A stretch of 6,126 bases of DNA from the NCBI GenBank assembly GCA_036382695.1, contig DASVHF010000038.1, forward strand, positions 1-6,126, read 5' to 3'. The stretch comes from DASVHF01 sp036382695. GTDB lineage: Bacteria > Patescibacteriota > Microgenomatia > Woykebacterales > RBG-16-39-9b. The translations under genes and the position numbers were made by a program. Below, in pieces: positions 1 through 5,140 of this stretch. Below the pieces are notes generated by a model. It saw nothing but the letters and a program-made list of their open reading frames with translations, had not been told where the DNA came from and did no database searches. Position 1 is the stretch's first letter. Each line of letters opens with the position of its first letter.

Positions 1-310
1 TGATTCCTGGGATGGGAAGATGGGAAACCTTCGCACCACTAAGGTCGCATGGGACAAAGGCCTGCACAAAACGTTGAGCGAATCCTGGGACACCAGGGCT
101 TTCGTTGTCCTGGTACCCGTGCATATCTTCCTCTTCATCCATCACAGCGCTCGCCGCCCCCCTTCTGGCAGAGACGAGAGCAGGCCCAGTCGGTTGGCCG
201 ATGGAAAGCTTGAGGAGTTTCACCCCTCCCGCTTCTGCCTCGGCGCACATCGCTTTGATGTCTTGGAACAGATTAGTTCCACCTTCCGGTAACCAAGACC
301 CTAGTTTCAT
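1..310 (-). CDS. PLP-dependent class I/II aminotransferase, N-terminal fragment
   Basis: Reading the minus strand from the ATG at 310-308 gives 103 open residues before the window ends, so only the N-terminus is present. Visible are LSIGQPTGPAL (about residues 35-45), a YQDN-x-SPGVP block (66-75) followed by FAQRFV, and LPIPGI (98-103). This is the usual N-terminal layout of fold-type I aminotransferases: a substrate-arm segment, then a glycine/proline-rich 'YxDNxGxP' region. The catalytic lysine lies further downstream, outside the window. The start is secure: AAGGAGGTG sits 5 bases upstream. The gene follows the decarboxylase by 12 bases and is probably translationally coupled to it. Pairing with a diaminopimelate-decarboxylase-like gene suggests an amino-acid biosynthesis role, possibly LL-diaminopimelate aminotransferase-like, but the fragment does not fix the substrate. 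Family call fairly sure; specificity not. Confidence 0.8.
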   Translation of the reverse strand, partial: MKLGSWLPEGGTNLFQDIKAMCAEAEAGGVKLLKLSIGQPTGPALVSARRGAASAVMDEEEDMHGYQDNESPGVPGFAQRFVQAFVPCDLSGAKVSHLPIPGI

Positions 311-325
311 CTGGACACCTCCTTA
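311..325 (-). promoter_or_regulatory. Shine-Dalgarno of the aminotransferase gene, overlapping the upstream stop codon
   Basis: On the minus strand the bases read TAAGGAGGTGTCCAG and then ATG. The TAA is the decarboxylase stop, and its last two bases are the first two of AAGGAGGTG. GGAGG ends 7 bases before the ATG. A ribosome terminating on the first gene therefore sits directly on the second gene's ribosome binding site, the classic layout for termination-reinitiation coupling. Confidence 0.85.
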
Positions 326-1627
326 TAGGGCTGCTTTGAGAACGTTTGGTTCGAACCTCAATGTCGCCGTATAGTCTTCGTGGGTTTCCGCTCTGCGGAT
401 GAGTTCGACGTCACCATCATGGTGGAGCAGCAGCTCCTGACAGCGAAGACGACCATTGTAGTTGAACCCCATGGCTTGGCCGTGAGCGCCGGTGTTGTGG
501 ATGACGATCAGATCGCCCTTGTCGATTCTAGGGAGAGATCGTTGGAGGGCAAAGACATCGTTTCCTTCACACAGAGAGCCAACGACGTTGACCACTTCGG
601 TGTCAGCTGTCTTGCGTATGCCGTCGGGGTTAAGTACGGTGATGTGGTGATAAGCCTTCAACTCATCCTTGGTGTCATGCCCGTACATCCCCGGCCGCAT
701 GAGGTCGGACATACAAGTGTCCAACCCGCGCAGTTCGACATATTTGTGCATGCGGTTGATGCACCTTGCCATCAGGACTCCGTGAGGACCGGTGATAGCG
801 CGTCCTGACTCGGTGAGGAGGTTTGGGATGTATCCATTTCGCTGGCGGAATTGTTCCTGGAGCTTAGCTGCCTCAAGGGCAAATGCGCGCCAATTGAACT
901 GGTGTTGCCAAGGTCTGTAAGCGGTGCCGAAACCCCCGCCGATGTTGGTGAACTCGAAGTGGATTCCAAGTTTCGCAGAAACCATCTCCGCCACGCCGTA
1001 CAGCATGCGGACTGTTCCCACCATGAAGTGGTAGTTGAGTTCATTGCTGACGAGCATGGTGTGAATCCCGAAGCTACGCGCTCCACGCTCGTAAGCCCGA
1101 GTGTAAGCCTCGACTATCTGTTCGTGAGGCACACCATACTTGGACTCGGCTGGATTACCGATGATTTTGCTGCGAGTTGTTCGACGGTGGCCAGGATTGT
1201 AGCGGAAACAGATTCGACTAGGGAATGGGCCGGGGACCTTGTCGATCAGAGAGACGTCGTCAAGGTTGAGGATGCAACCGCCTTCCGCAAGGGCCAGTTC
1301 GAACTCGTCCTCCTTTGTATTGTTCGATGTGAACATGATGTCGCTTGGTACGGCTCCTACTTGGCGAGCCAGCATAAGTTCAGGTTTTGAACTGCAGTCA
1401 AAGCCCATACCAAGTTGTAGCAATCGCCCCATGACGTCCGGGTTTGGCAAGGCTTTGACAGCGAAGTAATTCCGCCATTCCCACACGTCGGAGAAGAGCC
1501 GATTAAGAGCAAGGACGTGATCTCTAATACCCGTCCAGTCGTAGAGGTGGAAGGGGGTGCCGTAGTGGTCGACAATCTGAGCTAGTTGCGGAAAAAGACG
1601 TTGCTCAAATTCCTTTGACATTGGCAT
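323..1627 (-). CDS. lysA: Diaminopimelate decarboxylase-like PLP enzyme (fold type III)
   Basis: A complete 434-residue protein of the group IV PLP decarboxylase family (DAP/ornithine/arginine decarboxylases), near the usual family length. Landmarks in order: YFAVKA with Schiff-base lysine K58; GFDCSSKPEL (75-84); FGIHTML (186-192) in place of the common H-x-H-x-G-S block; the phosphate-binding IGGGFG (229-234); ESGRAITGPHG (273-283); the active-site CEGND (353-357) contributed across the dimer; and GAHGQAMGFNYNGRLR (380-395). Most DAP decarboxylases have GAY rather than GAH, and H-x-H around 189, so this is a divergent subfamily and the substrate could be another diamino acid. The start at 1627 has AAAGGAGG with GGAGG ending 6 bases upstream; the ATG two codons later is less well spaced. 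It is the first gene of the operon from the promoter at 1701-1729. Its G+C (34 of 60 at 481-540) is well above that of genes to the right. The lysA symbol rests on family resemblance. Confidence 0.85.
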   Translation of the reverse strand: MPMSKEFEQRLFPQLAQIVDHYGTPFHLYDWTGIRDHVLALNRLFSDVWEWRNYFAVKALPNPDVMGRLLQLGMGFDCSSKPELMLARQVGAVPSDIMFTSNNTKEDEFELALAEGGCILNLDDVSLIDKVPGPFPSRICFRYNPGHRRTTRSKIIGNPAESKYGVPHEQIVEAYTRAYERGARSFGIHTMLVSNELNYHFMVGTVRMLYGVAEMVSAKLGIHFEFTNIGGGFGTAYRPWQHQFNWRAFALEAAKLQEQFRQRNGYIPNLLTESGRAITGPHGVLMARCINRMHKYVELRGLDTCMSDLMRPGMYGHDTKDELKAYHHITVLNPDGIRKTADTEVVNVVGSLCEGNDVFALQRSLPRIDKGDLIVIHNTGAHGQAMGFNYNGRLRCQELLLHHDGDVELIRRAETHEDYTATLRFEPNVLKAAL

Positions 1628-1700
1628 GATCTGCCTCCTTTGTGCTTCGCTGGTTGTTAAGCTGTATTGGTTTGTTCAGGTGCGAGTTTAGCAGAGTTGT

Positions 1701-1729
1701 ATCATAAACATCCTATAAAAATATGTCAA
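1701..1729 (-). promoter_or_regulatory. Promoter of the decarboxylase-aminotransferase operon
   Basis: On the minus strand there is a perfect -35 TTGACA (1729-1724), a 17-base spacer and a -10 TATGAT (1706-1701, five of six consensus bases). The predicted start near 1694 gives a leader of about 66 bases before the ATG at 1627. The -35 boxes of this promoter and the divergent one at 1747 lie only 17 bases apart, so one regulator could act on both. Confidence 0.8.
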
Positions 1730-1746
1730 GAAAGGAAATTGATATT

Positions 1747-1775
1747 TTGACAGACAGTCAAACGTGTGCTTTAAT
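1747..1775 (+). promoter_or_regulatory. Promoter of the first small membrane-protein gene
   Basis: Perfect -35 TTGACA (1747-1752), 17-base spacer, -10 TTTAAT (1770-1775, five of six). Transcription would begin near 1782, leaving about 30 bases of leader that contain the Shine-Dalgarno AAAGGAGGTG at 1795-1804. It faces away from the operon promoter at 1701-1729. Confidence 0.75.
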
Positions 1776-1811
1776 TAAATTAAGATTGTAACCAAAAGGA
1801 GGTGAATTAGC

Positions 1812-2168
1812 TTGCCCGAAGAAACACAAGAAGCTGCGCCAGCTCCGCAGCAACCGGCTGCCAAAAGCGGCGGTGATGACAACCTAATGGCCGCTCTAAG
1901 TTATGTCTGGATTATTTCCATCGTTATGTTGGTGACGAAAAAAGACAGCGACTTCATTCAATTCCACGCTAAGCAAGGTCTCGTGTTATTCGTTGTCAGT
2001 GTCATCTGGTGGATAATTAGTATTCCGCTGTTCTTCCTCTGGTTTATTAGTTGGCTTATATACCTAGTCGTGTTTATTGCAGCGGTGATTGGATTCATCA
2101 AGGCGTACAGTGGTGAGAGATATAGCCTACCGGTTGTAGGTGATATTGCTAAAAAAATTAACTTCTAA
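1812..2168 (+). CDS. Small Tic20/DUF4870-like integral membrane protein (paralogue 1)
   Basis: A 118-residue protein with a TTG start. The start is supported by AAAGGAGGTG at 1795-1804 (GGAGG ends 9 bases upstream) and by the promoter just before it. The first 22 residues are a soluble Pro/Ala/Gln-rich tail. Then come hydrophobic segments at about 27-42, 55-77 and 78-98, with a charged loop after the first. The loop and second segment carry the family signature DFIQFHAKQGLVLF (47-60), and the C-terminus ends in YSLPVVGDIAKKINF. This FHA-x-Q plus terminal LPVVG arrangement is typical of small three-helix DUF4870/Tic20-like proteins found widely in bacteria; their biochemical role is not established. 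The gene at 3653 is a paralogue with the same landmarks. I see no terminator after the stop. Family confident, function unknown. Confidence 0.85.
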   Translation: MPEETQEAAPAPQQPAAKSGGDDNLMAALSYVWIISIVMLVTKKDSDFIQFHAKQGLVLFVVSVIWWIISIPLFFLWFISWLIYLVVFIAAVIGFIKAYSGERYSLPVVGDIAKKINF

Positions 2169-2238
2169 AAGCAGCTAGATCAAACCCCAAGTCTGTAATG
2201 TCAAAACTGTTTTAGGCAAGTTAGGATAGGCGTTTTTG

Positions 2239-2291
2239 TGTTAGAATGTCAACAAAGTTGACGTTTTACATCCAGTAGAAATGGATATAAA
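2239..2291 (+). promoter_or_regulatory. Probable EndoQ promoter region with a dyad
   Basis: Two overlapping options are visible. The better one is an extended -10, TGTTAGAAT at 2239-2247, with no convincing -35; it would start transcription near 2254, inside the perfect dyad GTCAAC-AAA-GTTGAC (2248-2262), an operator-like position. The second uses TTGACG (2258-2263) with TGGATA or TATAAA at 2282-2291, but the spacing (18 or 22 bases) or the -10 match is poor. A 5-base inverted repeat ATCCA/TGGAT (2270-2286) also falls here. Nothing else is evident in 2169-2302. Confidence 0.4.
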
Positions 2292-2302
2292 ATAAGACGA
2301 CA

Positions 2303-3592
2303 ATGAGTAAGTTTGTTGCCGACCTACACCTCCATTCCTCTTACGCCCGAGCTACTAGCCCAAATCTAAATTTTGATAGTTTGTCCCAGTGGGCAAAGCT
2401 GAAAGGTATCAAGCTTCTTGCCAGCGCCGATTTTACCCATCCAGTTTGGTGGGAAGAAACAAAGAATAAACTGAAAGAGTCAAAACACCCCGGTTTCTAT
2501 GAGTATGGAGGTGTTCATTTTGTCCTCGGGACGGAGATTTCCTGTATTTATTCCCAAGGTGGTAAGTTGCGGAGAATTCACTGCCTGGTTTATTTCCCAG
2601 AAAAAGAAGATGTAGAAAAATTCAACCAACAGCTTGGAAGAATTGGAAATTTGAGGGCAGATGGCCGACCAATCCTTGGCATAAGCGCAAAACAGTTGTT
2701 AGATATAACATTAAGCGTGAATGAAAAGGCGATTTTTATTCCGGCTCATGTTTGGACACCTTGGTTTTCTTTGTACGGAAGCAATTCAGGTTTCGACTCT
2801 ATCGGAGAGTGTTTTGGCGATCTCTCAAAATATATTTATGCTATTGAAACGGGACTATCTTCCGATCCAGCAATGAATTGGCGAATTCCAGAGCTAGACA
2901 ATCGCTCTATTGTTTCTTTGTCTGATGCTCACAGCTGCCCAAAAATGGGTAGGGAAGCAACAGTGTTTGATACCGATTTTAGCTGTGATGGGATTCTGCA
3001 AGCCTTGAAAAGGCAGAAGATCGCTTTCACAATCGAGTTCTTCCCAGAAGAAGGTAAATACCATTTCACTGGACACAGAAATTGCAGCGTCCGCCACTCA
3101 CCAGAAGAGACTGCTAGTAAGGGAATAATTTGTCCAAAGTGCAAGAAAAAACTCACAATTGGCGTGATGCACAGAGTTGAGCAGTTGGCCGCCAAAAACA
3201 GAGGGGAAGGATTCAAGCCAAAAGACCGACCACCGTTCAAACGTTTAGTTCCACTACTTGAGATTATCGCCGAGGCTTTGGGTCAGCAGGCGGGATCTAA
3301 TAAGGTTCATGAAGAATACGCAGGATTGGTAAACCATTTTGGTTCGGAAATGAACATTTTACTTAAAGTAGCACTTAATGATCTAGAAAAAGCAGCTTCA
3401 ATTTATAGAATTGTGCAAGGGATTGAAAAGGTAAGAGAGGGTGATATTGTAGTCGAACCAGGTTACGATGGGGTTTACGGGGTAGTGAAGATCTGGCCCA
3501 ACCCGACTAGTGCAACTCAAGCTGGGCTTTCTGAAACTAAATCTAAGTTTTCAGTAAGGCAGGCCGAGGGGCAGGTTGGCCTTTTCGAATAA
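2303..3592 (+). CDS. Endonuclease Q (EndoQ)-type PHP-domain DNA repair nuclease
   Basis: A 429-residue protein. EndoQ, first characterised in Thermococcales archaea, nicks DNA 5' of deaminated bases (uracil, hypoxanthine, xanthine) and abasic sites. Residues 1-245 form a PHP metal-dependent hydrolase domain: DLHLHS (D7, H9, H11), ADFTHP (D43, H46), GTEIS (E78), H93, the HVWTPWF block (H149) and SDAHS (D208, H210). A zinc-binding segment follows with GHRNC (H258, C261) and CPKCKKKLTIGV (C277, C280), then HRVEQLA at 290-296, all in the order expected for EndoQ. The C-terminus carries REGDIVVEPGYDG (378-390) and ends in QVGLFE, a QxxLF clamp-binding-like motif. The start is fixed by the motif beginning at residue 7, as in the family, although no Shine-Dalgarno precedes it. 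Such genes are often misnamed UvrD helicases in automatic annotation. All expected metal ligands seem present, so it is probably active. Confidence 0.9.
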   Translation: MSKFVADLHLHSSYARATSPNLNFDSLSQWAKLKGIKLLASADFTHPVWWEETKNKLKESKHPGFYEYGGVHFVLGTEISCIYSQGGKLRRIHCLVYFPEKEDVEKFNQQLGRIGNLRADGRPILGISAKQLLDITLSVNEKAIFIPAHVWTPWFSLYGSNSGFDSIGECFGDLSKYIYAIETGLSSDPAMNWRIPELDNRSIVSLSDAHSCPKMGREATVFDTDFSCDGILQALKRQKIAFTIEFFPEEGKYHFTGHRNCSVRHSPEETASKGIICPKCKKKLTIGVMHRVEQLAAKNRGEGFKPKDRPPFKRLVPLLEIIAEALGQQAGSNKVHEEYAGLVNHFGSEMNILLKVALNDLEKAASIYRIVQGIEKVREGDIVVEPGYDGVYGVVKIWPNPTSATQAGLSETKSKFSVRQAEGQVGLFE

Positions 3593-3604
3593 AAGGGATA
3601 TAAT
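3576..3604 (+). promoter_or_regulatory. Promoter inside the 3' end of the EndoQ gene
   Basis: TTGGCC (3576-3581, four of six -35 bases), a 17-base spacer and a perfect -10 TATAAT (3599-3604). The start would be near 3611, about 42 bases upstream of the next ATG. It could drive the second membrane-protein gene and the phosphoribosyltransferase independently of EndoQ. Confidence 0.6.
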
Positions 3605-3607
3605 CTG

Positions 3608-3646
3608 AACGAAGAGAGGATTACATCTAACGAAGTTAGATATAAT
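3608..3646 (+). promoter_or_regulatory. Dyad, spaced repeats and second -10 box before the 3653 gene
   Basis: A perfect 7-base dyad ATCTAAC-GAA-GTTAGAT occupies 3625-3641. Its core AACGAAG (3629-3635) repeats a copy at 3608-3614 exactly 21 bases away, about two helical turns. GATATAAT occurs twice, at 3597-3604 and 3639-3646. The second copy places TATAAT (3641-3646) six bases before the ATG at 3653, as in a leaderless promoter, though no good -35 precedes it. The stem followed by TATAATTTT is too AT-rich and its T-run too broken to call a terminator. Confidence 0.4.
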
Positions 3647-3652
3647 TTTAAT

Positions 3653-4072
3653 ATGAGTGGAGACTTACGTCTGATGAAGTCAACAACTTTGGACGAACTA
3701 AAAAAATTTAGAGGAAAAATTGAAAAGTACCTTAAGAAAAAGATTAAGCAAGAGAATAAAGGAACAGCCATAGTTAGAACCTACTCCGGCGAGGAAACGT
3801 GGGTAGCCTCGGCTTCCTACATCCCCTTTATGTCTGCGGCTATACTTGTTTTACGAAATAATAACAGTGAGTTTGTCTCTTTTCACGCTCGCCAAGCACT
3901 GGTGATACTTCTGTTTGTAATCGTCGCTCTTATATTGCTTCCAGCGACACTAAAAATGCTTGCAGCTGTAGTTGCTTACGTAATTTTAATTTACGGTGCC
4001 TATCGGGCGATAAAAGGCCAGAAATGGTATCTACCAGTAGTTACTGAACTGGCTAGAACAATTGAGCTTTAG
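3653..4072 (+). CDS. Small Tic20/DUF4870-like integral membrane protein (paralogue 2)
   Basis: A 139-residue protein paralogous to the one at 1812. Shared landmarks are a first hydrophobic segment (about 53-68), FVSFHARQALVIL (74-86), two further hydrophobic segments (roughly 78-97 and 100-118), and a C-terminal WYLPVVTELARTIEL. It differs by a 45-residue lysine-rich, probably helical N-terminal extension (DELKKFRGKIEKYLKKKIK, 14-32) that should lie in the cytoplasm. There is no Shine-Dalgarno before the ATG at 3653. A possible internal start at 3674 (Met8) has a weak GGAG 11 bases upstream and would remove only seven residues. It sits between EndoQ and the phosphoribosyltransferase and probably shares a transcript with the latter. 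The function of this family is unknown. Confidence 0.85.
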   Translation: MSGDLRLMKSTTLDELKKFRGKIEKYLKKKIKQENKGTAIVRTYSGEETWVASASYIPFMSAAILVLRNNNSEFVSFHARQALVILLFVIVALILLPATLKMLAAVVAYVILIYGAYRAIKGQKWYLPVVTELARTIEL

Positions 4073-4102
4073 AAAAAAATTAAATTTTTGTCGGAAAATA
4101 AT

Positions 4103-4735
4103 ATGAGACTTGAGTCTAGAGAAGAAGCCGGTAAACTTCTTACTAAAAAACTAAAAAAGTACTCCAAAGACTGCTTGGTGTTAGCCGTACCTAGGGGTGG
4201 AGTAGTAGTGGCAGCTGAAATTGCCAAAGCTTTTTCCTGCCCACTCGAAGTAATAATCACCCGTAAACTTGGTGCACCGGGCAACCCGGAACTCGCTATT
4301 GGCGCCACAACTAGTAAGGGTGGAATTGTTTTAGACAGGGATTTGATCGATAAACTCGGTATCACTCAAGACTATGTTCATTCCGAGCACGTGAAGCAGC
4401 TAGCTGAAGCTCGCCGACGTGAAAAGCTTTATGTGAAAGGGAAACAGCTCGATTTAGACGGGAAAACCGTTATTTTAGTTGATGATGGAATTGCTACTGG
4501 AGCTACTATCGAGGCGGCAATTTATGCTGTTAGAGAAGGGCGTCCGGCGAAAATTATTCTCGCAGTCCCAGTCGCTCCGCCACAGACGGTAGGTAGACTG
4601 AAAGACCTGGTGGACGATTTTATCGTTCTGGCGACGCCCGAACCCTTCTGGGCAATTGGTGAATTTTATTCCTACTTTCCTCAAGTCTCCGATGAGGAAG
4701 TTATTAAGCTACTTAAGAAAACGAGTCAGCGTTAA
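4103..4735 (+). CDS. Predicted phosphoribosyltransferase (COG1926-type)
   Basis: About 210 residues of a type I PRTase fold. Key blocks: SREEAGKLL (5-13), LAVPRGGVVVA (27-37), ITRKLGAPGNPELAIGA (52-68), the PRPP-binding loop VILVDDGIATGATIEA (123-138) with the paired acidic residues D127-D128, and a C-terminal TPEPFWAIGEFYSYFPQVSDEEV (178-200) typical of the COG1926 group. The acceptor substrate of this group is not established, so no pathway is assigned. The frame is open from a TTG at 4088, but I chose the ATG at 4103 because family members begin only a few residues before the 'R-x-EAG' block and the TTG has no ribosome site. Even the ATG has only a weak CGGA 7 bases upstream. It follows the paralogue 2 gene by 30 bases and is probably co-transcribed with it. 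No terminator is visible after the stop. Confidence 0.88.
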   Translation: MRLESREEAGKLLTKKLKKYSKDCLVLAVPRGGVVVAAEIAKAFSCPLEVIITRKLGAPGNPELAIGATTSKGGIVLDRDLIDKLGITQDYVHSEHVKQLAEARRREKLYVKGKQLDLDGKTVILVDDGIATGATIEAAIYAVREGRPAKIILAVPVAPPQTVGRLKDLVDDFIVLATPEPFWAIGEFYSYFPQVSDEEVIKLLKKTSQR

Positions 4736-4756
4736 AATCCTCAAATTTTAGATACG

Positions 4757-4822
4757 GAGCGACCTATAACAGTTGACATTGGTTGACAACTATGTTATGA
4801 TTTTTCCAGCAGGCAGTCGCTC
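4757..4822 (+). repeat. Nested imperfect palindrome around the non-coding RNA promoter
   Basis: Three inverted arms nest on nearly the same centre: GAGCGAC (4757-4763) with GTCGCTC (4816-4822), ATAAC (4766-4770) with GTTAT (4794-4798), and GTTG (4772-4775) with CAAC (4787-4790). The promoter's -35, spacer and -10 lie inside. TTGACA also occurs twice, at 4773 and 4783, ten bases (one helical turn) apart. This could be an operator, or a fold in read-through transcripts from the upstream gene. Confidence 0.55.
4773..4801 (+). promoter_or_regulatory. Strong promoter of the structured RNA
   Basis: Perfect -35 TTGACA (4773-4778), 17-base spacer, -10 TATGAT (4796-4801, five of six). The predicted start is around A4808. 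No convincing coding start with a ribosome site follows within 90 bases, and the transcript would end at the terminator at 5065-5115. Confidence 0.8.
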
Positions 4823-5115
4823 AAGCACAGGAGAAACCTGTTTCTGTCTTGAGTTCTTCGGTCGACGAAAGGCTGTCTTGCAATACGTGAAGGAGGCGTA
4901 CGAACTGAAAACGTTGCAGACAAGCAATCTGTCTCACGTTATGTCCGTCGCCGTCCTGGGCGTCGCCGCAACCTGATCCTGGCCGGCGGCCCCGAGCCCC
5001 GAGACGAACGCCGGTTCGGTCTACTTTAATACCGGCAAGATCGGCTCGGGGCAAAAGCGCTCTTGCCGCCCTGTTGATCCGTCTAACGGGTTTTCAGCGG
5101 CGGCTTTTTCTTTTT
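4808..5115 (+). ncRNA. Unclassified structured non-coding RNA, about 308 nt
   Basis: Bounded by a consensus promoter and a strong terminator, and much richer in G+C than its surroundings (40 of 60 at 4981-5040). Stems I can draw by hand: closing stem GCAGG-CAG (4809-4816) with CTG-t-CTTGC (4873-4881); CTCAAG/CTTGAG (4820-4825/4848-4853) enclosing ACAGG/CCTGT (4827-4831/4837-4841); TTCG/CGAA (4857-4860/4866-4869); ACGTG/CACGT (4885-4889/4935-4939) enclosing AGACA/TGTCT (4918-4922/4930-4934); CGCC/GGCG (4949-4952/4959-4962); a perfect 10-bp GCCCCGAGCC/GGCTCGGGGC (4989-4998/5043-5052) enclosing GCCGGT/ACCGGC (5010-5015/5031-5036). The 5' part thus looks like a closed multi-branch junction. An exposed AAGGAGG lies at 4890-4896. 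I looked for RNase P, tmRNA, SRP RNA, 6S and common riboswitch signatures and found none. An open frame across 4773-4976 has no credible start or protein-like content. Its role is unknown. Confidence 0.7.
5065..5115 (+). terminator. Rho-independent terminator of the structured RNA
   Basis: GCCGCC (5065-5070) pairs with GGCGGC (5099-5104). Inside, CTG/CAG (5071-5073/5095-5097) and GATCCGT pairing with ACGGGTT (5076-5082/5086-5092, with G-U pairs) extend the stem around a CTA loop. TTTTTCTTTTT follows directly at 5105-5115. Identical GGCGGC bases at 4985-4990 could compete for the left arm, so an alternative fold is possible. Confidence 0.9.
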
Positions 5116-5140
5116 CTAAAAACACCCCCCAAAGAAAAAA

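Noticed and set aside
20..374. Plus-strand open frames of about 90 codons near the left edge
   Set aside because: They are antisense to the aminotransferase and decarboxylase frames, which show strong family motifs and ribosome sites.
851..1390. A 179-codon plus-strand open frame
   Set aside because: It is wholly antisense to the decarboxylase and has no recognisable motif; long antisense frames are expected in GC-richer coding DNA.
3625..3651. Dyad plus T-rich run as a terminator after EndoQ
   Set aside because: The stem is AT-rich and short, and the following bases are TATAATTTT rather than a solid T-run; a regulatory or promoter role fits better.
4088..4102. TTG at 4088 as the phosphoribosyltransferase start
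   Set aside because: No ribosome site precedes it, and family members begin close to the R-x-EAG block, which fits the ATG at 4103.
4808..4822. Similarity of GGCAGTCGC to the 5' end of RNase P RNA
   Set aside because: The universally conserved GAGGAAAGUC-type block and the 3' ACAGAA block of RNase P RNA are both absent.
4773..4976. A 67-codon open frame over the start of the RNA region
   Set aside because: It would begin on the promoter's own -35 box, has no ribosome site, and its content does not resemble a protein. The promoter, stems and terminator explain the region better.
4965..4990. Resemblance to a TPP riboswitch segment (ACCTGATC followed by GG and GGCGG)
   Set aside because: The matching upstream CTGAGA element is missing from the right place, the order of stems does not fit, and the downstream gene has its own promoter.
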